Shown: piece by piece, positions 36,601-48,600 of the stretch
Layout of the letters: each line of letters opens with the position of its first letter
Numbering within the stretch: the stretch's first letter is position 1
Source of the DNA: an uncultured Olsenella sp.
GTDB lineage: Bacteria; Actinomycetota; Coriobacteriia; Coriobacteriales; Atopobiaceae
Direction of reading: 5' to 3'
Length of the DNA stretch: 64,000 nt
NCBI GenBank assembly: GCA_900316105.1
Contig: ONBR01000002.1
Span: 78,005-142,004 of the forward strand
Notes under the pieces: model-generated
Told to the model about the DNA's origin: nothing
The model's database searches: none
The model's input: only the letters and a program-made list of their open reading frames with translations
Program-made: the position numbers and the translations under genes

Positions 36601-39600
36601 AGGTAACGGTGTAGGTCACGTTGAGGGAGGCCCACTTGGCATAGAGGGTGACGGCGCCCACGTTGGTCGTGAAGGTGGTACCGGGGATGACCTCGCCGCC
36701 GATCTGGGTCGTGAAGCCCTCCAAGACGTAGCCCACGCGGGTGATCTGGCCGTCCTTGGCCTTGTGACCCTGGGCGTCGCGGGAGCCGTAGGTGGGCAGG
36801 GTTACCGTGGTGCCCGACTGAAGGAGGGCCGACCAGACCTCACCTTCCTTGGACCAGACGATCTGGGAGGAGCCGGGGGTGCCGGTGGTGAAGGTCCCGT
36901 CGAAGCTACCGCCGTTGGCGTCGATCCGCACCTTGAAGGTGGCAGGCGTGTAGAAGAGGGAGAGGACCGTGTTACCCGTGCCAGATACGGTGCCGGAGCT
37001 GAGCTCCTGACCGAAGTTGACGGTGTCGTAGGTGGCGTTGTAGGAGGCATTGGGCTCGCCGGCAGGGCTCGCGGCGCTTGTGCGGACGTCCACGTTCTCG
37101 GCGTTGTCGTGGCTCTGGTAGGTGTAGGGGGCGGAATCCTTCTTGAAGGTCCAGCCGGAGGTGTAGGTCCAGGTGGCCTTGTCCAGGGAGCCCAGGCCCT
37201 CCACGGCGGCATCGGCCGCGGCGTCGGCGTAGCCGGTATAGGAGACCAGGTAGCCCTTGTAGGCGTCCAGGTGGTCCCTGACGTCGGCGTAGGTGACGGC
37301 CTTGCCGCCCACCTTGACATCCTTGCCGTCGGGGCCCACCAGGTAGGTGTTGCCGTCGCCGTCCACGCGCCAGCGGGCCACATAGTAGGTGACCTTCTGG
37401 GCCTGGAAGATGAAGGCCAGGTGGGTGGAGCCGTCCGCCGCGATGACGGTGGTCGCCTGGGTCTGGGTGGGCATGTCGGCAAAGGCAAGCGTGGTCACAT
37501 CGTCCAGGACAGCGAACTTGTCGCCCGGAGCCGCCCAGGCGTAGCCATCCAGGGCGAACTTGCTGGTTCCGTCCTCGGCCTTGGCCTGGTGGAGGCTGCC
37601 GTCGTAGGAGTAGGTACCGTCCTCGGCCTTGGTCTGGGCCGGGTGGACGGGTTCGTCGGCCGTGCCATCCGCATAGGTCTGGGTGCCCACAAGGACCATG
37701 GTCCCGTCGCCCCGGACCTTGTAGACGTCCACGGTGTAGGCAGTGTCGTTGGTGGGGACCCAGACGGCATGGAGGGTGCCGGAGGCCGTGGACATGGTGT
37801 AACGGTGGCTAGCCTCGTTGGTGTAGAAGGATGTCGAACCCTTGAGGGCCGCGTAGAGGGCATCTGCCATAAAGCCCTTGGCGTCGGCGATCGTGACGGT
37901 CTGGCCCGCATAGGCCGGAGCATCTGCCGCGAAGGTGTAGGTGAAATCCGTAGTCCAGCCTACCAGCTTGTAGCCAGGGCGGTCGACGTCGGTGGCCACG
38001 GGCAGGGTCACGAGAGTCTCGGAGGCCACGGAGGAGGGCATGGGATAGGTGGAGCTCGTGGCCTTGGCGGCGCCCGTGGTGCCCAGGTCGAAGGCCAGGG
38101 TCAAGGTGTCGGCCGTGTAGACCAGGACGAAGGTGGTAGATCCGTCGGGATTGATGATTCCCTGGTAGGAGGTCGCCTTGTGGATGCCTCGCTTGTCCGT
38201 CCTGTCGAAGCCGGCAGAGAAGGAGTAGCCGCGGAACTCGAAGAGGTCGGTCGAGGCAAAGGTGTAGAGGGAGCCCGTGGGCCGGGCGGTCTCGCCGTAG
38301 CGGTAGGTCAGGTGGCGGTAGTAGGCACCCGTGCCCGAGCCGGCAGGGGTGTCGTTGACCATGTTGATGGTGGCACTGTAGCTGGAGAGGACGTCAGCGG
38401 CGTTGGGAGCGGCTTCGTCGGACTCGACGGTAATCACATTGGAGGCCTTGCCGCCCACGATGAAGGCGTCGATGGGCTTGAGCTCGCCCTCGCCCGTGTA
38501 GCGCCAGTACTCAACCTTGAAGGTGGTCTTGCCGGGCTTGTAGAAGAGCTTGAGGACGGTGTCGCCTGCGCCGCGGATGTCGTCGGCGGGGAAGGCTACC
38601 GCAGGATAGGCGTCGCTGGCCGGGGCGTGGACGGAGTTGTCCATGTCGTAGCCGGTGATGTGGCCGGAGGTCACCGGGGTACCGTCCTTGGTCAGGGTAT
38701 AGGAGGCGAAGGCGGTCTCGGTGGAGAGGTCCACGTGGGTATCGGTGGTACCCGTGCCCGTCAGGCGGTCATAGAGGGTCATGCTCTTGCCGTCGGCCGC
38801 CAGAATCCACCGCTCCACCTGGTAGGAGGTGGTGTCGGAGGCGACGTAGTAGAGGTTGAGGACCAGAGGGTTGGCCTTGCTGATCCGGCCCGTCCGGTGA
38901 GTGGTGTAGGTGGCGGCAGCGGGAGCCACGTCCTCGACCCCGTCGACGGTGAGGGTCTTGGCGCCGCCCGCCTGGTAGTCGGCCCAATTAATGCCGGACC
39001 CGTAGATGATCGAGCCATCGGCCACCAGCTGATAGCCCTTCCAGGCGACCTCGGTAGCCGTGTTGTGGGCCGTGGCCTGAGGCGCCGCCGTGTCCGTCGT
39101 ACCCACAAGCGTAACCGTGTCCACCTTGGTAATGGTGATGTTGCCCTGGGCGTCCTTGACCACCTTGTAGTGGTTGACCGTGTAGGGGGTGTTCGTGTCG
39201 GGCTCCCAGACGGCGTAGAGGGTCAGGGCGTCATCGCCGTTGGCGGGCAGCTGGAAGGAGGCGCCGGGCGCCAGGATCGAGGCCTCCCCTATGGACGCGA
39301 TCAGCTTCTTGGCCGCCGTGCCGTCCGTGGGCTCCACGGCGGCGCGGGTATCGGTGGTCCAGCCCTTCAGGGTGTAGCCCGGACGGGTCACGTCGCCCGT
39401 GCCCGGCAGGGGCAGGGTATGGCCGGTCGCGTAGGAGGACCAGACCTTATTGCCGTCCGCGACGTCGTGGGTTGCCTTCCAGGTAGCGGGCAGGGTGGCC
39501 CAGCCGGCACCGCCGTCCAGGGTCAGGGTGTAGGGGTTGGGCTGGTAGTAGAGGGTGATGGTCAGCTTGGGCGTGCCAAAGAGGAGCTTGCCCGTGATGC

Positions 39601-42600
39601 CCGCCTGGGCGTCACGGTTGGCCAGGTTGGTCCAGGAACTGGCGAAGGTGACGTCCACGGTACCGTCGCCATCCACGTCCACCGCCGCCGCGTTAGCCGT
39701 GGCATCGTAGTGCCAGCCCTGGAAGCGGCTGTCGACCTTGCCCGTGCCCGTGGCGACGTAAGGCACGGCCGTCATGTCGTCGTCCGTAATGCCGGTCAGG
39801 TTCTCCACCAGGACGTCCGCGACCTCCTTGCCGTCGCCGTCGACCCGGACGTGGCGAACCAGGTAGGGGGTAGTGTCCAGGGCATACCAGACGGCATAGA
39901 GGGTCACGTCCTGGTCGCCCAGGTCGAAGGAGGTGGTGTAGAAGTCCGTTGCGTCCTTGATGGCCTCGTAGACCTTGCGCGAGAGGGTTCCCTCGCAGAC
40001 GTTGATGGCGTCGGTCTGTGCGCCTTCGACGTCGCAGGTGTTGGAGGCGTACCAACCCTTGAACTCGTAGCCGGACCTGAGGGGAGCCTTGCGGGCCTCG
40101 GAGCCCGGGAGCTGGAAGTCGGGGAAGTCGGCCTTGAGCTCTATGGTGTCGTACTCGGTGCCGTCCCAGGAGGCCTTGTCTCCCTTGCGGAGGTGAATGG
40201 TTACCTGCTGGGCCGCGAAGAAGAGGCGGAGCTCGGCGAAGTAGTCCAGGGGCTGGGCGTAGCCCGTCTGAGACGACTGGGTCTTGCCGTCGGAGATCCC
40301 CAGGGCGGTGGGTGAGACGGACGTCGTATAGGTGGGTGTGTAGTTGGTGCCGTCGCTGTCCACGGTATGGTGGTCGGGGTCGTTCTGGTAGGAGGCGGGC
40401 ATGCCGTGGACGCCGTTGGCCTTGTCCGCCTCGGTCACGGACACCTGGGAGTCCACCTTGGCATGGCGGACCTCCTCAAAGAAGAGGACACGCTGCTCGG
40501 CGCCCGTCCACTTGTACCAGCGGACCACGTAGTCCACGGTCTGGGCCTCGTAGAAGACGGAGAGCTCCAGGGTCTTGGTGGCAGAGATGTCGCCCGTCAG
40601 GGTCTGGACGTAGGCGATGGTCTTGGCGCCGTCTGCATAGACAATGGTGCCGTCGTCGTTCAAGAGCCGACCCTGGTCGTCCAGACTGGCCAGGGCGTAG
40701 CCCGCGAACTTATTGGCAGTCGGGACGTAGGTAGGCGCTGGGGTGTCGGCGTAGCCCCAGAGGGTCTCGGTATCGGCCAGGACCACCTTACCGTCTCCCT
40801 GGTGCTTGTAGTGGTTCACGATGTAGGAGACCTTCTGCGGCAGGTAGAAGCCGTAGAGGGTAGTCGCATAGGTGGACATCTGGAAGGCGGCGCCCGCCGC
40901 ATAGAAGTCCAGGACCGCCTCGCTGCCGTTATGGGTAACCTTGACGTGCTGGCCCGCGGCGTCCGTGTAGACCAGGTCCTTGAAGGCCAGGGCCTCCAGG
41001 CCCGATAGGGTGTTGATGTCGGAGACCTTCTTGGTGACCTTGGTCCCGTCCGAGAGGGTCAGGGTGTAGGTGTAGGCGGTCGCGTCCTCGGCCGTGGCGA
41101 TGGCCACCCAGCCCTCAAGCAGGTAGCCCGTCCGACGGGCCTGGGCCTTGCCGGAGCTGTCGCCGTGCTTGGTGGGTAGGGTCACCGCGGCACCCGCCAT
41201 GTAGGAGGCGGAGGGATCCTCCTTGGGGCTCCAGGAGTAGGCGTCGCCGGTGCCCGGGGCAAAGGTCAGGGGAAGCTCGGTGGCGTAGTAGTAGAGCTTG
41301 AGGGTCAGCCGGCCCGCCTCATCGGCGCTGTAGACAATCTGGCCCGTGGCATTGGTCTGGTACTTGGTGTCCGCAGCGTCGCCCAAGGAGACGTACTGCT
41401 TGTCGCCCGAGAACTTGAAGCCCTCGATATCGATGGCGTCGACCGTCAGGTAGGTGTTGGTGGCCTCGTCCTTGCCCGTGGTGGCAGCGGCCGCGTTGGC
41501 GTTGGCACCCATGGCGCCCTTGTGCTCCAGACGGTAGGCGGAGACGGGCGTGGTCGCGGGGTCGTAGTCGTAAATGACCTTTCCGTCCTTGCCCACAGGC
41601 AGGAGCTTGCCGCCCACGACCACCCAACGCTCGACATAATAGACGGTGTCCTCGGTGGCCTGGTAGTAGAGGGCCACGTGGAGGACGCCCGTCGTCGCAT
41701 CGGGGGCGTGCGGGGTGATAACGCCGGCGTCGGACCCGTCCACGTAGGAGGTGTAGGTGGTCTCCCCCACCTTGACGCTGGCGGCGTAGGCATAGCCAGG
41801 GACCTTGCCGTCGTCGCGGGCGCCCTCGGGCAGAACGGCCTTGGCACCGGTGGTGCCTGTGGCCGTGAGGTCCAGGTCGGCCCTATGTGTCAGGGTGCCG
41901 TCGCCGGACAAGGTCCAGTACTCGATCACGTAAGTAGAGGTCGCAGGCGCCCAGACGGCGTGGAGGGTGGTCGCGGAAGCCGTGGGCATGGCGAAGGAGG
42001 GGCCTGTGGTCTCCCCTTCCGTGGCGGCCAGGTCCGTATCGGCAGCCGTGGCGCCCGGAGTGCGGGACCAGCCCAGGAAGGTATAGCCGTAGCGGCGGAC
42101 GTCGCCGTAGGCGGCCAGGTTGAAGGTGGACTCTGCGGCAGGAGCCACAGCGGGGGTCTTGTCGCCCTGGGTCCAGTCGCCGCCGGCCAGGTCGTAGACC
42201 AGGGTACGAGGCATGGCCACGTAGTAGATGTCCAGGACCAGGTTGCCTGCGGCGTCAACAATGTCCTGGTATTTGGCCTTGTAGCCGCCCTTGTTGTAGG
42301 TCTTCTCGAACTGGTAGCCCAGGGTTCCGTAGGCCGCCGAATCGTTGGGAACGACCACGTAGTCGTAGTAAATGGAGGAGGTGGCGTCCGTGGCCTCACC
42401 CATCCTGGGCGTGCCGTCCTCTGCCACGTTGATGGTGGTATCGGCAAAGCCCTTGCCTATGTGAAGGTTGGTCTTGCCGCCCTTGCCGTCGTCGAAGATG
42501 TTCAGGGCCTCCCGCTTGCCGTCGCCCGTGATCTTCCAGGCATAGACCTTGTAGGTGGTGTCCTTGTTCATGGTGAAGTGGAGCCTGATGGCGGCCGTAC

Positions 42601-45600
42601 CCGTGCCCTGGGCGTTGACCTGGATGGTCTCCACGTTGAGGGTGAAGGCCTTGTCGCCGGTGGTATTGGCGTAGTAGTGGTAGCCAGAGTAGGTCTTGTC
42701 CTCGGCAGTGGCCGTCTGCCAGGTGTCCACGTAGGCCCTCCGGGTGTAGGTGGAGAGGGGCTCGGTTCCGGGCTGGAGGAAGGTGTCCAGAGCGTAGCGG
42801 TAGATGGTGTAGTCGACCTCGTCGGGCTCCCAGACGGCGTAGAGGGTCGCATCGTGATTGGGCATGGTAAAGGTGGCGTCAAGTGCGTAGAAGCCGTAGG
42901 CGGTCGGGTCTGCGCGGAAGAGGTCCAGGAGGGCCAGGGCCTCCTCGCCCTTGGCCTCGTTGACCGTCACCGTGCCCGTGTAGGAGGCCTTGGCGCCCGT
43001 CTGCCAGGAATCGAAGGTGACCTCCTGGGCCTGAGTGGTGGTCCAACCCACCAGGTGGTAGCCGGACCGGGTGGCCGCATTGGCGCCCGCGGCAAGGGGG
43101 CTCACCTGGTAGCCATAGCGGTAGGAGGGCTGGCGCTTGTCGGTGGTGGTCCAGGAACCCGTACCGGGCTCGTAGGAGAGCTGATGGGAGATGGCACTCA
43201 GGTAGATGTTCAGGACCTGGGACCCGTCGCCCAAGACGTCGCCCGAGGCATTGGTGGTGTGGGAGACGGTCCCGGCCTGGTTGGTCACGGCCACGCCGTC
43301 GCCCAGGTACTCGTAGCCCTCGGGCAGGTTGGCTGCAAGGGTCTTGGTGTAGTAGACATAGCCTGCGGGTGCTTCCGTAGTCGCGGCATCGGCCACGATG
43401 TGGAGGCCGGCAGGGCCGACCGTCTCGGTGGTCAGGGCGTCCACCTTGGTAGCGGCACCGGTGTTGGGATCCACCGTCCAGACGTAGATCTTGTAGGACA
43501 CGGACTTGGCGGTGAAGACATGGACGAAGGTGGTGTCGCCCGTGCCCGCAATCGGGAGGGTCTGGATGGTCTGATAGGCGTAGCCCGTGGCCTCGTCCCA
43601 GTCCGCGGGCTTCTGGGAGTAATAGGAGGTCCCGTCGTAGTAGACGACCGCCGTGGTGGAGAGCTCATAGCCCTCGGGCGCCTGGGCGGCGGGGGTCAGG
43701 CTCTGATCGGTCGTGTAGGTACCCTTGGTGGATGCAAGGGCCGTCACGGTCCCGTCCCCGTTGACGACGAAGCGGAGGACCTGGTAGGGCGTGTTGGTAT
43801 TGGCATGCCAGACGGCGTAAAGGATGGTCTCGTCCGCCGCGCCCACGGTGATGGGATCGCCGGACCGGTAGTCCACGGTCGTGGCCTCGGACGACTTGGA
43901 CCAGCCGTCGAAGGTGTAGCCCGCATAGTCCAGCTTGTCCCCGGTGGGCACGTAGGTCACCGAGTCTGTCCGGTAGGAGGAGCTGGCCAGGCCCTCGGAC
44001 CCCTTCTGCCACTTGGCGCCCGCGGCGTTTGCCGGGTTGGGCACGAAGGTCAGCTTGTGGCCCAGGTCCGCCCGGTAGAGGAGGTTGAAGACGGCCTGAC
44101 CGTCGCCCGTGACATAGCCCCGGTCCTTGGTGGGGTACTTGGTGGAGGACTCGTAGGGCATGAAGGTGTAGCCGGGGATATCGATGGGGTCAATCACCAG
44201 GTAGGTGCCCGAGAGGGCCGTCTGGTCCGTCACCGTCCGGTAGGTCTTGTAGTAGCTGGGGCTGGGGGCGGTGTCGTTCCTCTGGTAGTCGGCGCCCGTG
44301 ATGTAGTAGTAGTTGACCACGTAGCCCACCTTGAGGGGCGAGAGGACCTGGGTCAGGTTGAGAATGGAGCCGGCAACCAGAGTGGTCCCGTCAGTAGCAA
44401 GGACATATCCCGTGACCCTGTCCTCCAGGTGGGCCGAGTAGGTAACCTCGTCCGTCTGGCCCGCGACCTTGCCCGTGATGGATCCGCCGTCTGCGACCTC
44501 CTCATAGCCGGCGGGGATGTCGCCCTCGCTGTGGGGGGCGCGGACGGGCTCGTCCACGTAGCCCTCAAGGGTCAGGGTATCCAGCTGGGTTATGGTGCCG
44601 TCGCCGTTCTTCTGGTAGCGGGTCACCGTATAAGAGAGCTTCTGGGCCACATAGTAGAGCTTCAGGGCTGCCTTGCCGTCGCCCAGGATGGTGGTCTCGA
44701 AGACCTCGCCCTTGTGGCCCTTGTGGAACTGGTAGCCATACCAGCCCTCGGTCGCAGAGGTGTCAATCCGGTAGTCATGGTCCTTCTCGGGGATGTCAAG
44801 TCCATCGTCGTCGAGGGCCGTGACCGAGGACCCGGTCGTGCCGGTGTAGGTGTCGGTCCTGGCCAGGACGGCATTGCCCTTGGAGTCCACCTTGTAGTGC
44901 TCCACCCTGAAGTTCACGTTGGTAAGGGCGGTGAAGACGGCCCGGTAGGTGATGTCCTTGTAGACCTTGTCCGTCGCATCCTTCTGGGGGACCAGGTGTG
45001 AGGGGGCCTGGGAGCCGTCGGCATAGGTGACAGGGGCACCGGTGGCGTCAACGACCCAGCCGAGGAACTGGTAGCCGGGATCGGCCGTGGCCAGGGATCC
45101 CTGGGGCTTGCCGGAGGCGGGCGCGACGTCCTCGGAGTCGACGCTTACCGTTCCGCCCTCGCCCGCGATGTAGCGGATGGTGACCTTGTTGTTCTCCACG
45201 AAGGAGGCGACGAAGCGGAAGAGCTTGGTGCCCGATGCCACCTTGTCCTTGATGGCGTCGTGGATGGCCTTTGCCGAGATCTGGGAAGCCGTGGCCACCG
45301 TCTGGCCCTCCAGCTGCCAGGCGTTGGAGAACCGATAGCCCGGAAGCGCGGCGGCTAGAGACCCCTTGGCATCCAGGACGTCATCAAGGGTAGCGAACTT
45401 CTCGGACCCAGGCTGGACGGAGCCGCCCTCCGTGGCCTGGTAGACGATGGTGATGGCATTGGTGTCGCTCACGTAGTAGAGGACGAGCTCGGCAGACCCA
45501 TCTGCCGCCAGGGCGACCGTCAGCTTGGACAGGGAGGGCGCGAAGGTGTAGCCGTCCACGACGTAGGCCACCGAGTCGGCACCCTCGGGCTTCCAGGAGT

Positions 45601-48600
45601 AGGTGGAGCCCTCCGCCGTGCCGCGAACCAGGTAGTCCTCCCCCACCTTGGCCACCTGGACCTCGTCTAGGGTAGTGCCGGGGATGCCCTTCATGGCCGG
45701 GTGGTCAGCGGACTCGGCGAAGGTCCCGTCCTCGTTCTGGAAGAGGTGGCGGATGGTGTAGGTGGTGGCACCCGGCTGAACCCTAAGGGTATAGGTGTGG
45801 GTCGTCCAGAGACCGCTCGTCCGCTGGGGCATCAGGGAAAGGTCCGTGGACACGGGGGTCTCGCCCTCGTACCAGCCCAGGATCTTGTAGCCCGTGGCGA
45901 TGGTGGCGGTGGAGCCCGTGGGCTTGCCCGTGAGGGGTCCCAGGACCTCGGTGTACTTGGTGAGCCAGCCGGTCTGCTTATCCTCCACCTGGTAGGTGAT
46001 GGTGACGGGGTCAAGCTCGCCGAAGACGGCCGTGTAGGTCACGGAATGGAAGAGTCGGTCGGTGGGGTTGGGCTGGGCCTGGAGGGTGCCGCCGTTGCCG
46101 TAGTAGCGATGACCGTCGGAGTCCTCCCAGTAGAGGAACTGGTAGCCAGGAAGGGCCACGGCGGTGATGGCATAGGGCTGGGCCTGGGAGGTCTGGGTGT
46201 AGGTGCCCGTTACCTCGTCAAAGACCAGGACCACGCCGTAGCGGGAGGTCACATACTGGGTGGCACCCGTGTGGACGATAGACGAGCTGGCAAAGGCGGA
46301 ATCGTAGGTGCCGCGGGGGTCTGCCGCCGCGCCGTCAGTCCAGGCAAGGCCCGTTCCCTCCGGGCCGGTCAGCTTGCCCACTACGGAGCCGCCCTCCAGA
46401 CGCACCTGGTAGGAGACCTTGACGCTGTCCTGGGCCCAGTGGGCGTAGAGATCGAGGTCAGCGGTGGGGATCTGGATGGTCTGGCCCTCGCCGTAGGCGA
46501 CCTCACCCTCGGCGGAGAGGGCCCAGCCGTCGAGAACGTAGCCGTCGCGGGTCACCTCGTCCTTGCCGGGCAGAGCGTAGGCGGAACCGGTCCGGTGGCC
46601 CGTGACGGGGTTCTCCACGCTGTTTGCGATGGTGCCACCGTTGCCGTGGAGGGAGATGGTGTGAGACCAGGCTGTCCAGGTGGCGGTCAGGGTGAGGCCA
46701 CTGGTGGGGATGATCAGATTGGCCAGGTCCTCGACCTGGTAGATGGTGCCGTCTGCGGACCGCCAACCGGCGAAAAGCCAGAGGCCCTGGCCCTCGCCAC
46801 GCGGGAGGACCTTCTTTCCGTCGCCATCCAGGTCCACGGTGGCACCCGCGAAGGGGGCCACCTGACCCAGGATGGATCCGGCGCGCAGGCCGCCATAGGT
46901 CTTGGAGCCCGGGGCGCCAGGGTAGTCGTCGCCAAAGTCGCCGTGATCACCCTCGACGTAGACCACGGAGACCAGGGCCTCCCAGATGGCTGTGACGTAG
47001 GTGGTGCCCAGGACCTGGATGGAACCCAGGCCATAGGTGGGATCGAGGGTCAGGTCGCCGCACCAGTCCACGACGCCCGAGAAGCTGGTCCCGTCGTCCC
47101 GGGTGCCCTGGTAGGACCAGCCCTTGAGGGTGTAGCCCGAGCCAGGGTTGACGACGATGTGCTTGTCCGTGGCCTTGCCGTAGGCGACCTGGGTGCCAAA
47201 GACAGTCTGGGTCCTGCCGGCAGCGTTGGTCCGGGTCTCCTGGGTGAAGTCGCCGGCCGCCAGGTCGCTGCCGCCCAGCCTGCCGTCGGGGTCGGCGAAG
47301 AGTCCATAGGAGCGGACCTGCCACTGGGCAAAGAGATCGAGGTCGGCGGTGTCGGTGCGGTTGAGGGCGGCCATGTCGGCGTAGGAGGTGCCGGAGCCAT
47401 CGGCCTTGGTGTTCCAGCCCGTGAAGGTGTAGCCGTTCACGGTGAAGGCGTTGGGCACCAGCTGCATGCCATTGGAGGAGGCTGCTGCGAAGGGCTGGGA
47501 GGCCATGGCCGAGGTCCCGTACTGGCTGGTCCCGGCGGGGACGTTGGGGTGGAAGTTGACGGAGAAGGCCTTGGGGGCCCAGGTGGCCGTGAAGGTCAGG
47601 GCGCCCGTCACGGCCAGGCCCGGCACCCGGGACAGGTCCACCTGCTTGTAAATGGTGCCGTCATCGGCCTTCCAGCCGTCGAAGGCCAGGGTGGGGTCGG
47701 AGTTGGTGAGATAGGTGCCCCCGAAGGCAGGAACCGCGCTTCCCTTGGCCACGTGGCCAAAGAAGGAGGTGCCCTCCACGCCCTCGGCGAAGGTTCCGCC
47801 CTGGCCCGTCTTGTAGGAGACGCTCACGCCGGGCTCCCAGTTTGCCATAAAGATGGTCTCGCCGATGATCACGTAGTCGGCGACCTCCTGGGGGGTCAGG
47901 TGATCCTGAGCCGTTACGGTCTGGCCGCCGCTCTTGTAGGTGACGGTCCAGTCCTTGAGGTAGTAGCCGGCCTTGGGCGAGACGGTCACGGCGCCGTAGT
48001 CGGCCTTGGACCCATACCAGACGGTCTGGCTGTCGGTGCCGCCGATGGTGCCCAGCCTGGAGTCGGAGGAGGCGAAGGTCACGGAAACCCGGTCGCTCTC
48101 CCACTGGGCGTAGAAGTGGACCGTGACGCCCTCGTGGAAGTTGAGGTTGTAGAGGGGCACCAGGCCCGTGGCCGAGGTCAGACTGGCGTCCGAGGCGCCC
48201 TCGATGGTCCAACCAGTGAAGTGGTTGCCCTCGCGCAGGAAGCGGTTGGTCACGTCCACCTGGTCGCCGTAGGCCACGGTGACCTGCTGGGGGTAGCGGG
48301 CGGCCAGGTCGGCCTTATCGGAGTAGGCGTAGTAGGCATCCCAGACGTTGCCGTGGAACTCCACCTTGTAGGTGATGGGAGTCCAGTGGGCAAAGAGGGT
48401 GACCGCATGGTTGGGCATGACGAAGGTCGTGGGATATTTGGCGGCAAGGTCGGTGCCGGGCAGGGCGTACAGAAGGTCGCCGTTCACTGAGTCGGACCAA
48501 CCGTCGAAGACGTAGCCCTTCCGGTACATGTCCACGGTGTCCGATGCCGAGGCCACGGTCACGGTCTTTCCCGCCTGGTAGAGCTTGCCGGAGGGCGGCG

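Larger units (their letters stand above)
23400..45770 (-). repeat. About 24 composite repeats (MucBP-like unit plus enlarged B-repeat) in the giant gene
   Basis: Each copy, about 150-190 codons, starts with a strand pair such as YYVERWIVSGDG, often has ITDE-x-x-YAD and GYTY, then LVLYY-x-P-x-x-NTLTF. An enlarged Listeria-Bacteroides unit follows: TLPAD-x-TR-x-GYTLMGWTN, a long insert (GIASQ-x-A, RTY-x-GG, TYNGTTGA) and MPTGDVTLYAVWRAND. Copies near 27.3, 28.2, 29.9 and 31.6 kb share the near-identical DNA GAGACGATCCAGCGCTC or one-base variants, so some duplications are recent. At about 33.9 and 32.0 kb the MucBP-like half is missing. Confidence 0.85.
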
